From Gammaproteobacteria bacterium (GTDB lineage Bacteria > Pseudomonadota > Gammaproteobacteria > Burkholderiales > Rhodocyclaceae), in the NCBI GenBank assembly GCA_018824085.1, contig JAHJHI010000021.1, forward strand, positions 62,001 to 126,000: a DNA stretch of 64,000 nucleotides. The letters run 5' to 3'. Every line of letters begins with the position of its first letter. Position 1 is the stretch's first letter. Position numbers and translations under genes: made by a program. Positions 18,476-27,937 of the stretch are shown here, in pieces. A model generated the notes under the pieces. That model was given only the letters and a program-made list of their open reading frames with translations. It did no database searches and was not told where the DNA came from.

Positions 18476-19930
18476 TCAGAGCACTTCGGCGGCGTGATCC
18501 GCCAGGCGCGAGCGCTCGCCGCGTTGCAGTGTGACGTGGCCGCTGTGCGGCCAGCCCTTGAAACGATCGACAACATAGGTGAGGCCGGAGCTGCCTTCGG
18601 TCAGATACGGCGTGTCGATCTGCGCGATATTGCCCAGGCAGACGACCTTGGTGCCGGGGCCCGCCCGCGTGATCAGTGTCTTCATCTGTTTGGGCGTCAG
18701 GTTCTGCGCTTCGTCGATGATGAGGAACTTGTTCAGGAAGGTACGACCGCGCATGAAATTCAGCGACTTCACCTTGATGCGGCTGCGGATCAGGTCCATT
18801 GTCGCCGCGCGCCCCCACTCGCCGGAACCATTGGGGTCGTCCGTCTTGTTCAGCACGTCGAGGTTGTCTTCGAGCGCGCCCATCCAGGGGGTCATCTTCT
18901 CCTCTTCGGTGCCCGGCAGAAAACCGATGTCCTCGCCAACCGGTACCGTCACCCGGGTCATGATGATTTCGCTGTAGAGCTTTGTTTCCAGCACCTGGGT
19001 CAGGCCTGCGGCAAGCGTGAGCAGGGTTTTGCCGGTACCCGCCTGGCCGAGCAGCGTGACGAAGTCGATCTCCGGGCTCATCAGCAGGTTCAGTGCAAAG
19101 TTCTGCTCGCGGTTTCGCGCGACGATGCCCCAGACCGAATTCTTGTGATGGCTGAAATCGATCAGGGTCTCCAGCACCGCGCCCTTGCCGCTGCGCTCGC
19201 GGACCAGTGCGTGGAAGGGCTTGTCCTGCTTCTCGCCGGCTTCCTTGTAGACGAATTCATTGATGAGCAGATCGGGGCACAGCGGGCCCTTGACCCGGTA
19301 AAGCGTGCGGCCGTTCTCCTTCCACGATTCGAGGTTGCCGCCGTGCTCGTCCCAGAACTTCTCCGGCAGCTCGCGCGTGCCGGTATAGAGCATGTCGGTG
19401 TCTTCGAGAACCTTGTCGTTGAAGTAGTCCTGCGCATGCAGGCCGAGCGCCCGCGCCTTGATGCGCATGTTGATGTCTTTCGACACCAGGATGACCTGCC
19501 GGCCAGGATGGCGCTCCGTCAGGTGCATCACCACGGCGATGATCTGGTTGTCGGCCTTGGCTGTCGGCAGCGCGGACGGCAGCGTGCCGTTGATGGCTTC
19601 GGTCTGCAGCAACAGGTGGCCGCTCGCCAGGTCGCTGGACGCTTCGGCAAGCGGGATGCCTTGGGTGATCTGGTCTTCCGCGCGACTGACGATGTCGTCC
19701 AGCAGACGGCTGACCTGGCGCGCGTTGCGCGCCACCTCCGTCATGCCCTTCTTGTTGTTGTCGAGTTCTTCGAGCGTCATGATCGGCACGAAGATGTCGT
19801 GCTCCTCGAAGCGGAACAGACTCGTCGGGTCGTGCATCAGCACATTGGTGTCGAGTACGAAAAGCTTGGTGACCGGGGCTTTCTTGCGGGAAGTGCGGGC
19901 GGGGGAGGCGGTAGTGCGTCGGGTGGCCAT
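18476..19930 (-). CDS. PhoH family protein with N-terminal PIN domain
   Basis: The 484-residue protein combines a PIN nuclease domain (LFVLDTNVLMHDP, ILVSKDINMRIKA; about residues 20-150) with a C-terminal PhoH-type ATPase. Walker A GQAGTGKT is near residue 295, and FLIIDEAQNLTPKQMKTL provides Walker B. Such PhoH2-like proteins have been described as RNA-unwinding RNases. A basic Thr/Ser/Ala-rich N-terminus precedes the PIN domain. It lies 33 bases after bcp and 20 bases before ohrR, probably in one operon. Confidence 0.88.
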   Translation of the reverse strand: MATRRTTASPARTSRKKAPVTKLFVLDTNVLMHDPTSLFRFEEHDIFVPIMTLEELDNNKKGMTEVARNARQVSRLLDDIVSRAEDQITQGIPLAEASSDLASGHLLLQTEAINGTLPSALPTAKADNQIIAVVMHLTERHPGRQVILVSKDINMRIKARALGLHAQDYFNDKVLEDTDMLYTGTRELPEKFWDEHGGNLESWKENGRTLYRVKGPLCPDLLINEFVYKEAGEKQDKPFHALVRERSGKGAVLETLIDFSHHKNSVWGIVARNREQNFALNLLMSPEIDFVTLLGQAGTGKTLLTLAAGLTQVLETKLYSEIIMTRVTVPVGEDIGFLPGTEEEKMTPWMGALEDNLDVLNKTDDPNGSGEWGRAATMDLIRSRIKVKSLNFMRGRTFLNKFLIIDEAQNLTPKQMKTLITRAGPGTKVVCLGNIAQIDTPYLTEGSSGLTYVVDRFKGWPHSGHVTLQRGERSRLADHAAEVL

Positions 19931-19963
19931 GTAGTGTCTTCTTGTCGGGTTGCGCCGGAATTT

Positions 19964-20416
19964 TCAGAGGGATTGGACAAAGGCGAGCACTTCATCGGCG
20001 TGGCCCGGGACCTTCACGCCGCGCCACTCCCGCAGGATACGATTGTCGCCGCCGATGACGAAAGTGCTGCGCTCCACACCACGCACCTGTTTTCCGTACA
20101 TGTTCTTCATCTTCATCACGCCGAACAGTGCGCAGGCGGTTTCGTCCGGGTCCGACAGCAGTTCGAACGGCAGGCCGAGCTTGGATTTGAAGTTCAGGTG
20201 CGACTTGATGCTGTCACGCGAAATGCCGACCACTTCTGCTCCGGCTGCGACGAATTGCGGATGGAGGTCGCGAAAGTTCGCGCTTTCCGTGGTGCAGCCC
20301 GGCGTGCTGTCCTTCGGGTAGAAGTAGATGACCAGCGGCTTGGTGGCCGTGGATAGCGTGAAGGTCAGGTCGGGTGTGGAGGCCAGGGTGAAATCGTCTA
20401 TCCGGGGCTCGCTCAT
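19964..20416 (-). CDS. bcp: Bcp/PrxQ-type peroxiredoxin
   Basis: The 150-residue thioredoxin-fold peroxidase has the peroxidatic site YPKDSTPGCTTES with Cys41. Position +5 is Ala, so the intrahelical resolving Cys of E. coli Bcp is absent; a second Cys lies in the DETACALFG segment. The ATG at 20416 is chosen because AAGGAG lies 11 bases upstream; a TTG nine bases earlier is too close to it. It leads the bcp-phoH-ohrR group, which fits a peroxide response. Confidence 0.92.
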   Translation of the reverse strand: MSEPRIDDFTLASTPDLTFTLSTATKPLVIYFYPKDSTPGCTTESANFRDLHPQFVAAGAEVVGISRDSIKSHLNFKSKLGLPFELLSDPDETACALFGVMKMKNMYGKQVRGVERSTFVIGGDNRILREWRGVKVPGHADEVLAFVQSL

Positions 20417-20489
20417 CGGAATCAAGTCTCCTTGCGTGTGTGTTCAGGGCGGGCGCCGGCCCCCGTTGCGCACGCTTCGCGCGTGCGAT

Positions 20490-20873
20490 TCATGGCGTCG
20501 GATCGGGCAGCATGAGGATGGCCGCGACGGCGCGGCCTTCGGCGACCAGGATGTTGTATGTGCGCGCGGCCGCCAGCGTATCCATCACTTCGACGCCGAT
20601 TCCGGCGTCGATGAGCGGGCGCAGCAGTGACGGATGCGGAAACTGCTGGACCGGGCCGGTGCCGAGCAGCACGATCTGCACCGACATCTCGGCGATCGGC
20701 AAGAAATTGTCGGCCGTCAGGTCCTCAAGCCGGCCGGCGCCCCAGTCTTCAAGCAGTGTTCCGGGGGCGAGCACGGCCGTGCGCGTGAGCCGGCGATCGC
20801 CGATCTGCAGGTAGCCGTCGCCGAAGCCGGTGACGAGATGAGTGGTTGCGCGCGGGTTCTGATGCAGCTTCAC
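20490..20873 (-). CDS. Mth938-like (DUF498) domain protein
   Basis: The 127-residue protein has the Mth938/NDUFAF3-like fold motifs (ATTHLVTGFGDGYLQIG, VQIVLLGTGPVQQFPHP, GIGVEVMDTLAAARTYN, EGRAVAAILML). The GTG at 20873 gives the usual family start (VKLHQNP). The upstream frame extends further but overlaps the alaA promoter region. Relatives are linked to respiratory-complex assembly in mitochondria; the bacterial role is unclear. It may be the first gene of the bcp-phoH-ohrR unit (73-base gap). Confidence 0.8.
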   Translation of the reverse strand: MKLHQNPRATTHLVTGFGDGYLQIGDRRLTRTAVLAPGTLLEDWGAGRLEDLTADNFLPIAEMSVQIVLLGTGPVQQFPHPSLLRPLIDAGIGVEVMDTLAAARTYNILVAEGRAVAAILMLPDPTP

Positions 20874-21043
20874 GGTGAATTCTGGCGGTGGTGGAACGGG
20901 AAACGTGTGGCGTGGACGCCGCGTTCCGGTGGTGCGGTTTTTGCCCTGCCTTCGGCGCTCGCATACAATCATATCTTTTTTCGCCAGCGGGCAAAGAAGC
21001 CCGCACTGCAGCGCGGACCTCCGCCGCTGCGAGAGGCTCCCAC

Positions 21044-22315
21044 ATGTCCCGCCAAACGCCCAACGTGCCTCCCGATTCCGCCACAGTGCATCCGCCGCTT
21101 TCCAAGTCATCGAAACTCGCCAACGTCTGCTACGACATCCGTGGCCCCGTCCTTGCCCGGGCGCGCCAGATGGAGGAAGAAGGGCAGCGCATCATCAAGC
21201 TCAACATCGGCAATCTGGCACCTTTCGGATTCGAGGCACCGGAGGAAATCGTCCAGGACGTGATCCGCAACCTGCCGGACGCGTCGGGCTATTCCGATTC
21301 GCGCGGCCTCTTCGCGCCGCGCAAGGCGATCATGCACTACTGCCAGGAGAAGCGGATTCCCGGCGTTGGCGTGGACGACATCTTCATCGGCAACGGCGCG
21401 TCGGAACTCATCGTGATGGCGATGCAGGGTCTGCTGAACAGCGGCGACGAAGTGCTGGTGCCGGCGCCCGACTATCCCTTGTGGACCGCGGCGGTGACCC
21501 TGGCCGGCGGTACGGCGCGCCATTACATCTGTGACGAAAGCGCTGACTGGATGCCGGATCTTGCGGACATTCGGGCCAAGATCACGCCGAACACGCGTGC
21601 CATCGTCATCATCAATCCGAACAATCCGACCGGCGCGCTGTACTCCGACGCGTTGCTGCTGGAACTTGTCCAGATCGCGCGCGAGCACAATCTCATCGTC
21701 TACGCCGACGAGATCTACGACAAGACGCTGTACGACGGTGCGACCCACACGTCGATCGCGTCGCTGGCGGACGACCTGCTTTTCGTCACATTCAACGGCC
21801 TGTCGAAAAACTACCGGGCCTGCGGCTACCGCGCCGGCTGGATGGTGGTGTCGGGCGACAAACGACATGCGCGTGACTACATCGACGGGCTGAACATGCT
21901 GGCGTCGATGCGCCTGTGTTCCAACGTCCCCGGGCAGTTCGCGATCCAGACCGCGCTTGGCGGCTACCAGAGCATCAACGACCTGATCGCGCCCGGGGGC
22001 CGACTGACCCGTCAGCGCGATGTTGCCTGGGAACTGCTGACGCAGATTCCCGGCGTCAGTTGTGTCAAGCCGCGCGCCTCGCTCTACCTGTTTCCGCGGC
22101 TTGATCCGGCGATCTATCCGATCGAGGACGACCAGCGCTTCATTCTGGAACTGCTGGAGGAACAACGCGTACTGCTGGTGCAGGGCACCGGGTTCAACTG
22201 GCCGAGGCCGGACCATTTCCGCGTGGTGTTCCTGCCGCACGAAGATGATCTGCGCGACGCGATCGGTCGCATCGCACGCTTCCTGGATGGCTATCGAAAA
22301 CGCCATGGCACGTGA
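21044..22315 (+). CDS. alaA: AlaA-type pyridoxal-phosphate aminotransferase
   Basis: The 423-residue fold-type I aminotransferase closely resembles E. coli AlaA, which makes alanine from pyruvate and glutamate. It shows NNPTGALYS and the PLP lysine in FNGLSKNYRACGYRAGW (Lys255). The C-terminus carries the ligand Arg region FRVVFLPHEDDL. The start at 21044 follows a 170-base divergent gap. The GNAT gene and hom follow with overlapping or adjacent ends, forming an amino-acid operon. Confidence 0.88.
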   Translation: MSRQTPNVPPDSATVHPPLSKSSKLANVCYDIRGPVLARARQMEEEGQRIIKLNIGNLAPFGFEAPEEIVQDVIRNLPDASGYSDSRGLFAPRKAIMHYCQEKRIPGVGVDDIFIGNGASELIVMAMQGLLNSGDEVLVPAPDYPLWTAAVTLAGGTARHYICDESADWMPDLADIRAKITPNTRAIVIINPNNPTGALYSDALLLELVQIAREHNLIVYADEIYDKTLYDGATHTSIASLADDLLFVTFNGLSKNYRACGYRAGWMVVSGDKRHARDYIDGLNMLASMRLCSNVPGQFAIQTALGGYQSINDLIAPGGRLTRQRDVAWELLTQIPGVSCVKPRASLYLFPRLDPAIYPIEDDQRFILELLEEQRVLLVQGTGFNWPRPDHFRVVFLPHEDDLRDAIGRIARFLDGYRKRHGT

Positions 22316-22790
22316 GCCGGACATCGTCCGCGTCGCGTCGTCGCGGACAGTGCTCGAACCGCAGTGGCTGGCGCGCGCAGAATCCGTTCATCGCGCACTG
22401 CGTCCCGGCCTGCCTGCCGACTACGCGGGCGCGATGAAGGGCGTTGTCGATGACGGCGGCGAAATCGCCGTAGCGGCACGTGACTCCGAAGTACTGGGGA
22501 TCGCGGTCTTCCGTGTCTATCGCAACACATCGTCCGGCGTGCATTTTTACGTCGACGACCTGGTAACCGCCGGCCACGCGCGTTCGCAGGGCATCGGCAA
22601 GGCGCTGCTCGACTGGCTCGCGCGCGAGGCGCTCACGCGGGGCGCGTCGCAGCTGCGGCTGGATTCCGGCACGCAGCGCGTCGATGCGCATCGCTTCTAC
22701 CATCGGGAAGGCATGCACGTCGCCTGCTTCAATTTTTCGCGGGATCTGACTCAGAACAGTACCCGGACATCACATCAAGACGAGGGATAG
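22305..22790 (+). CDS. GNAT family N-acetyltransferase
   Basis: The 161-residue single-domain acetyltransferase shows the acetyl-CoA binding motif A (VDDLVTAGHARSQGIGKALL) and the C-terminal HRFYHREGMHVACFNFS segment. Its ATG lies within the alaA 3' end, and hom begins two bases after its stop, so it is co-transcribed with alanine and threonine/methionine biosynthesis genes. The substrate cannot be read from sequence. An in-frame ATG at 22287 is an alternative start. Confidence 0.82.
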   Translation: MAREPDIVRVASSRTVLEPQWLARAESVHRALRPGLPADYAGAMKGVVDDGGEIAVAARDSEVLGIAVFRVYRNTSSGVHFYVDDLVTAGHARSQGIGKALLDWLAREALTRGASQLRLDSGTQRVDAHRFYHREGMHVACFNFSRDLTQNSTRTSHQDEG

Positions 22791-22791
22791 C

Positions 22792-24105
22792 ATGAAACCC
22801 ATCAATGTAGGCCTGCTCGGCATCGGCACCGTGGGCGGCGGTACCTGGACGGTACTGACGCGCAATCAGGAAGAGATCACGCGCCGTGCCGGACGCCCGA
22901 TCCAGATCACCGCTGTCGCGGATCGCGATACGGCGCGCGCGCAGCAGCTCACCGGTGGCGCGGCGCGCATCACCGGAGATGCCTTCGACGTGGTGCGTGA
23001 CCCGGACATCGACATCGTCATCGAGCTGATCGGCGGTTATACGGTGGCACGCGAGCTGGTGATGGAGGCCATCGCCAACGGCAAGCACGTGGTGACGGCC
23101 AACAAGGCATTGCTTGCCGTGCATGGCCAGGAGATTTTCGCCGCAGCGCAGGCCAAGGGTGTCATGGTTGCATTCGAAGCTGCGGTGGCGGGCGGCATTC
23201 CCATCATCAAGGCGGTGCGCGAGGGACTGACGGCAAACCGCATCGACTGGATCGCCGGCATCATCAACGGCACCACCAACTACATCCTGTCGGAGATGCG
23301 CGACAAGGGACTCACGTTCGCCGACGCGCTGGCCGACGCGCAGCGCCTCGGTTACGCCGAGGCCGACCCGACGTTCGACATCGAAGGTGTGGATGCCGCG
23401 CACAAGATCACCTTGCTGGCGGCCATTGCGTTCGGCATTCCGGTGCAGTTCGACCGGGTGCATATCGAGGGCATAACCAAGCTGACGGCGGATGACATCC
23501 GCTACGCCGAAGAGCTGGGTTACCGCATCAAGTTGCTGGGCATCACCAAGCGCAAAGCGGATGGCTTCGAACTGAGGGTTCACCCGACGCTGATTCCCGC
23601 CAAACGCCTCATCGCCAATGTGGAGGGCGTGATGAATGCCGTCGTTGTCAATGCCGATGCCGTGGGCGCAACGCTTTACTACGGCCGTGGCGCTGGCGCC
23701 GAGCCGACGGCCAGTGCGGTCATCGCTGATCTGGTGGATGTCACCCGCCTGCACACGGCTGATCCGGAGCACCGGGTGCCACATCTTGCATTCCGCGCCG
23801 ACCAGCTGTCGGATACGCCGATACTGCCGATCAGCGAAGTCGAAAGTGCCTACTACCTGCGCCTTCGCGTCGAGGACAGGCCGGGCGTGCTGGCCGACAT
23901 CACCCGCATTCTCGCGGACCAGAGCATCAGCATTGACGCGATGCTGCAGAAGGAGCCGCCCGAAGGCGAACAGCAGGCCACCATCATCATCCTCACCCAC
24001 ATCACCCGCGAGAAGCAGATCGATGCCGCGATCGCCCGCATCGAAGCGCTGTCCAGCACTGTCGGAATCGTGACCCGACTGCGCCTTGAAGAGCTGAACG
24101 GCTAG
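22792..24105 (+). CDS. hom: Homoserine dehydrogenase
   Basis: The 437-residue NAD(P)-dependent enzyme reduces aspartate semialdehyde to homoserine. It shows the nucleotide-binding GLLGIGTVGGG, the NGKHVVTANKALLA segment, catalytic-domain motifs (INGTTNYILSEM, YAEADPTFDIEG) and a C-terminal ACT domain (about residues 350-425) for threonine feedback. It is not fused to aspartokinase. The stop overlaps the stop of the convergent HPP gene by four bases. Confidence 0.95.
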   Translation: MKPINVGLLGIGTVGGGTWTVLTRNQEEITRRAGRPIQITAVADRDTARAQQLTGGAARITGDAFDVVRDPDIDIVIELIGGYTVARELVMEAIANGKHVVTANKALLAVHGQEIFAAAQAKGVMVAFEAAVAGGIPIIKAVREGLTANRIDWIAGIINGTTNYILSEMRDKGLTFADALADAQRLGYAEADPTFDIEGVDAAHKITLLAAIAFGIPVQFDRVHIEGITKLTADDIRYAEELGYRIKLLGITKRKADGFELRVHPTLIPAKRLIANVEGVMNAVVVNADAVGATLYYGRGAGAEPTASAVIADLVDVTRLHTADPEHRVPHLAFRADQLSDTPILPISEVESAYYLRLRVEDRPGVLADITRILADQSISIDAMLQKEPPEGEQQATIIILTHITREKQIDAAIARIEALSSTVGIVTRLRLEELNG

Positions 24106-25301
24106 GCGGCGACCGCGACGCCCGACGAGACTGCCATTGCATCGGTCAGCGTGATGCGGTTGTAGAGCGCGCTGATCATGTCGGCGCGCGTCAGCGTGCC
24201 GGCCAGCCGGTCGGCGCCATTGATGATCGGTACCGCAGGTTGATGTCCGGTCGTCAGCGCCTGCGCGGCGGCCGAAATGCCGTCGGTCAGGCGCGCCACC
24301 AGCAAACCCTTGCGTGCGTCGCGCATGACCTGGCCGACCACTTCGGGTTGTTCGGAGTGGACCGCGGCGGTGCCGCCGAGCAGGCGGCGCATCGCGTCAC
24401 CGACCGGACGACGTGCGTCGCCCGCAGGCGAGACGTGGTCGAGAAAGTCTTCCAGCGCGAGCAGGCCGATGACGCGCCTGCTGCGGTCGACGACCGGCAG
24501 GGCGTCAACGCGCAACTGCCGCATGCTCAGCCAGGCTTCGGCCAGCGGTGTTGCGAATTCGACCGCCGTGATCGGTGTCTGATCGACCAGCAGGTCCATG
24601 CAGCGCACCTCGTGCGTGCGCTCGAAGGCGTGGCGCATGGTGCGCTGATACAGATCGACCAGGTCATCCTCGCGAACGTCGAGATAGCCGTCGATCTCGG
24701 CGAGTGCGGCTTCAAGGTCGCGATGCGCGATCGGTTCCGGAGGGTTGTGGGCGCGTCGTTGCGCGGCGGGTGGCGTGCCTTGCGGATAGTGCCGCCCCGG
24801 AATCAGGTTGTTGACCACCATGACCGCCACCAGGATTGCAACGGTGTTCGCGCTGACGGCGAACAGGCTGGCTTCGAATGCGATTCCCTGCGATGCAGCC
24901 ATGGCCATCGTCAGCGCCATGGCGCCGGCGGGCGGATGGATGCATCGCGCCCACGCGGTGAGCCAGATGGATGCGGCAAGCGCGATGGCAACGACCCAGG
25001 GGCCGGCCGGAAGCCACAAGCCGCACGCGTAGCCGAGCGGCGCCGACAGCATCAGCCCGCCGATGACGGGCCAAGGCTGGGCCAGAGGGCTGTGCGGCAG
25101 CGCGAAAAGGATGACCGAGGTGGCGCCCAGCGGCGCAAGCAGCCGTTTTTCTTCCGGCGACAGCGGCAGCACGAACAGCACCGCTTCGAACAGCATCATG
25201 CCCATGAACCCGGCGATCGAGCTGCGCCAGCGCTCGGCGTGGGTGAGCGGCGGCGCGTCCGACACGAGATGGCGCCGCAGCCGGTGAATCAGATCGGTCA
25301 T
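24102..25301 (-). CDS. HPP family membrane protein with C-terminal CBS domains
   Basis: The 399-residue protein has an N-terminal HPP domain of about four membrane helices, including the signature CIHPPAGAMALTMA, then two CBS domains (about residues 230-390) that probably bind adenine nucleotides. Some HPP proteins transport nitrite; the substrate here is unknown. The ATG at 25301 is preferred over an upstream one at 25340. It lies between hom and thrC on the opposite strand. Confidence 0.82.
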   Translation of the reverse strand: MTDLIHRLRRHLVSDAPPLTHAERWRSSIAGFMGMMLFEAVLFVLPLSPEEKRLLAPLGATSVILFALPHSPLAQPWPVIGGLMLSAPLGYACGLWLPAGPWVVAIALAASIWLTAWARCIHPPAGAMALTMAMAASQGIAFEASLFAVSANTVAILVAVMVVNNLIPGRHYPQGTPPAAQRRAHNPPEPIAHRDLEAALAEIDGYLDVREDDLVDLYQRTMRHAFERTHEVRCMDLLVDQTPITAVEFATPLAEAWLSMRQLRVDALPVVDRSRRVIGLLALEDFLDHVSPAGDARRPVGDAMRRLLGGTAAVHSEQPEVVGQVMRDARKGLLVARLTDGISAAAQALTTGHQPAVPIINGADRLAGTLTRADMISALYNRITLTDAMAVSSGVAVAA

Positions 25302-25482
25302 TGCAGAGACGGAAAAATCCTCGAGTTTAGCGCGATGCACAAGTTTGGTGCGCTGCTATGCCGATATAACCGCGTGCACCGGCGCCACCCGCACGTCGTG
25401 TTAAATTCAGGTGCGGGTCGCGACAGCCCGGCGCATGGCGCTCCCGCGAACTTTCCGCGAACCCCAACCGACAGCGAAACAG

Positions 25483-26928
25483 ATGCACTACGTATCCACC
25501 CGCGGCGAGTCGCCGCAAAAGCGTTTCACCGAAATCCTGCTGGGCGGCCTGATGGATGATGGCGGCCTGGCCATGCCCGAGAGCTATCCGGCGTTTTCGC
25601 GTGCCGACCTCGATGCCATGCGCGGCATGGACTATCGCCAGCTGGCCTTCGCCATCCTTTCGCGTTTCGCCGACGACATTCCGGCGGATGACCTGCGCGC
25701 GCTGATCGACCGCACCTACACGCCGGAGGTTTACTGCAATACGGTGTCCGGCTCCGACGCACGCGACATCACGCCGCTGTACACGCTGGAACCCGGGCTG
25801 CACGTGCTCGAACTGTCGAACGGGCCGACCCTCGCGTTCAAGGACATGGCCATGCAGTTGCTCGGCAACCTGTTCGAATACGCGCTCGCAAAGGATTCGG
25901 CGGAACTGAACATCTTCGGTGCGACGTCCGGCGACACCGGTTCGAGCGCCGAGTACGCGATGCGCGGCAAGCGTGGCATCAGGGTGTTCATGCTGAGCCC
26001 GCACAACAAGATGAGCCGTTTCCAGACGGCCCAGATGTTCAGCCTGCAGGACCCGAACATCTTCAATATTGCGGTGCGTGGCGTGTTCGACGACTGCCAG
26101 GACATGGTGAAGGCGGTGTCCAACGACCTCGCATTCAAGTCGTCCTACCGCATCGGCACCGTCAATTCGATCAACTGGGCGCGCGTGTCGGCCCAGGTCG
26201 TCTACTATTTCAAGGGTTATTTCGCCGCGACGCGCAGCAATGACGACGAGGTGAGTTTCACCGTTCCGTCGGGTAACTTCGGCAACGTCTGCGCCGGCCA
26301 CATCGCGCGCATGATGGGACTTCCCATCCGCCATCTTGTGGTGGCGACCAACGAGAATGACGTGCTCGACGAATTCTTCCGTACTGGGGTCTATCGTCCG
26401 CGTGCGACGGCCGAAACACTGCATACGACGAGTCCGTCGATGGACATTTCCAAGGCGAGCAACTTCGAGCGCTTCATCTACGATCTGACCGGAGCGGACG
26501 GCGCGCATGTGAAGGCACTGTGGAGCGACGTTGATCGCGGCCGCGCGTTCGATCTGTCGGAGTCGTCGCTGTTTCCGCGTGTGGCATCCGAATTCGGATT
26601 CCAGTCGGGGACCAGCAACCATGCACACCGGATCGCCACGATGCGCCTGGCCGTGGAGCGTTGGGGACGCGCGATCGACACCCATACTGCGGACGGTCTC
26701 AAAGTCGCGCTCGAACGGCGCGAGACCGACGTGCCGATGATCGTGCTGGAGACGGCGCTGCCGGCAAAGTTCTCGGAGACGGTGCTGGAGGCGCTCGGGA
26801 GCGAGCCGGTGCGGCCTGCGGGCATGGAGTCGCTGGAATCCTTGCCGCAGCGCTTCGAGGTCATGGATGCGGATGTGAACGCGATGAAGGCGTATATCGC
26901 GGACAAGGTGGGGCAGGGCGCGGGGTAG
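25483..26928 (+). CDS. thrC: Threonine synthase
   Basis: The 481-residue PLP enzyme converts phosphohomoserine to threonine. It begins MHYVSTRGESPQKRFTEILL and has the PLP lysine in PTLAFKDMAMQ (Lys120) and the phosphate loop FGATSGDTGSSAEYAM. The length matches the long proteobacterial form. hom lies about 1.4 kb upstream on the same strand, separated by the opposing HPP gene, so thrC probably has its own promoter in 25302-25482. Confidence 0.95.
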   Translation: MHYVSTRGESPQKRFTEILLGGLMDDGGLAMPESYPAFSRADLDAMRGMDYRQLAFAILSRFADDIPADDLRALIDRTYTPEVYCNTVSGSDARDITPLYTLEPGLHVLELSNGPTLAFKDMAMQLLGNLFEYALAKDSAELNIFGATSGDTGSSAEYAMRGKRGIRVFMLSPHNKMSRFQTAQMFSLQDPNIFNIAVRGVFDDCQDMVKAVSNDLAFKSSYRIGTVNSINWARVSAQVVYYFKGYFAATRSNDDEVSFTVPSGNFGNVCAGHIARMMGLPIRHLVVATNENDVLDEFFRTGVYRPRATAETLHTTSPSMDISKASNFERFIYDLTGADGAHVKALWSDVDRGRAFDLSESSLFPRVASEFGFQSGTSNHAHRIATMRLAVERWGRAIDTHTADGLKVALERRETDVPMIVLETALPAKFSETVLEALGSEPVRPAGMESLESLPQRFEVMDADVNAMKAYIADKVGQGAG

Positions 26929-26931
26929 GCC

Positions 26932-26969
26932 GCGGCGATATCACCGTTCAAGTCGCACGGTATCGCTGC
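26932..26969 (+). other. Stem-loop downstream of thrC
   Basis: GCGGCGATA (26932-26940) and CACCG pair with CGGTATCGCTGC (26958-26969), leaving a small bulge and an 11-base loop. No T-run follows, so it is not a standard intrinsic terminator. It may stabilise the thrC 3' end. Confidence 0.35.
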
Positions 26970-27023
26970 CGTATACCATGCATCGGGAAGCAGCACGTCA
27001 TCGCGTGCCACGGAGAACATGAC

Positions 27024-27881
27024 ATGGGTGAGCCGGCGAATGCATCGCTAGAGGCGTTGCAGAGACTATCAGCCGAACTTGAGTCGGGAGACATCGTCTT
27101 CCCGACCAGCATCGACGTGTCACTGCGCATCCGTCAGGCGCTCGAGAACCCCGACATCAATATCAACGAAGTCGCCCGCCTCGTCGGGGCCGAACCGGTA
27201 TTGAGCGCCAAGGCACTGCGGCTGGCCAATTCGGTTGCGTACAACCGCAGCGGCATCGAGATCAGCGACGTGCGCGCCGCTGTCAATCGGGTCGGCACCG
27301 AACCGATACGCATGCTCACGATGTCGCTCATCGTCCGCCAGATGGTCGACGCCCGATCCGACGAGCGTCTGCGCGTGCTCACGCACGACCTGTGGCAGCA
27401 CACCATTCACGTTTCCGCGCTGTGCTATGTCATAGCGCGGCGCCTGTCGCGGCTGAATCCCGATGCCGCGATGTTCGCCGGCGTTGTGCACGAAATCGGG
27501 CAATTCTACCTGCTGGCCCGTGCATCCGCGTTCCCCGCGCTGCTGCAGCGCGAAGCGGAACTTGGCGGGCTGATGTTCAGCTTCAGTCGCAGCGTCGGGC
27601 GCGCCGTGCTCGAATCGCTGAAAGTGCCGCAGCAGATCATCGATGCCGTGGATGATCCCGCTATCGAAGGCGCCGTCGTGCCGCCGCGTGCCCTGGCTGA
27701 CGTCGTATTTCTCGCCGAAAGCATGGCCGTGTTCCCGAACCCGTTCAGCAACACCACGGCGGACGACGAAAGCATGCTTGCGGGGGCCGCAACGGCGGAC
27801 ATCGATAATGAAACGCTGGAATCCGTATTGGCGGAATCGACGGAAGAGATCGATTCCATCATCGCTTCCTTGCAGATCTGA
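27024..27881 (+). CDS. HDOD domain protein
   Basis: The 285-residue protein has an HDOD domain (about residues 25-220), the non-catalytic relative of HD phosphohydrolases found in signalling proteins. It includes NEVARLVGAEPVLSAKALRLAN and FAGVVHEIGQFYLLAR. HDOD proteins often act with cyclic-di-GMP and two-component networks, but the partner here is unknown. The ATG at 27024 follows CGGAGAAC. The C-terminal 50 residues are acidic. The riboswitch-controlled DUF1631 gene follows. Confidence 0.82.
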   Translation: MGEPANASLEALQRLSAELESGDIVFPTSIDVSLRIRQALENPDININEVARLVGAEPVLSAKALRLANSVAYNRSGIEISDVRAAVNRVGTEPIRMLTMSLIVRQMVDARSDERLRVLTHDLWQHTIHVSALCYVIARRLSRLNPDAAMFAGVVHEIGQFYLLARASAFPALLQREAELGGLMFSFSRSVGRAVLESLKVPQQIIDAVDDPAIEGAVVPPRALADVVFLAESMAVFPNPFSNTTADDESMLAGAATADIDNETLESVLAESTEEIDSIIASLQI

Positions 27882-27888
27882 CGGTTTC

Positions 27889-27915
27889 TAAAGTTCGGCG
27901 TGGCGCGGCCGTTAG
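27889..27915 (+). promoter_or_regulatory. FliA (sigma-28)-like promoter upstream of the riboswitch
   Basis: TAAAGTTC at 27889-27896 and GCCGTTAG at 27908-27915 are separated by 11 bases. This matches the sigma-28 consensus TAAAGTTT-N11-GCCGATAA at 7/8 and 6/8 positions with exact spacing. Transcription would begin about 15 bases before the aptamer core. Prediction by eye. Confidence 0.55.
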
Positions 27916-27937
27916 TCACTGTGACGACTAATTGAAG

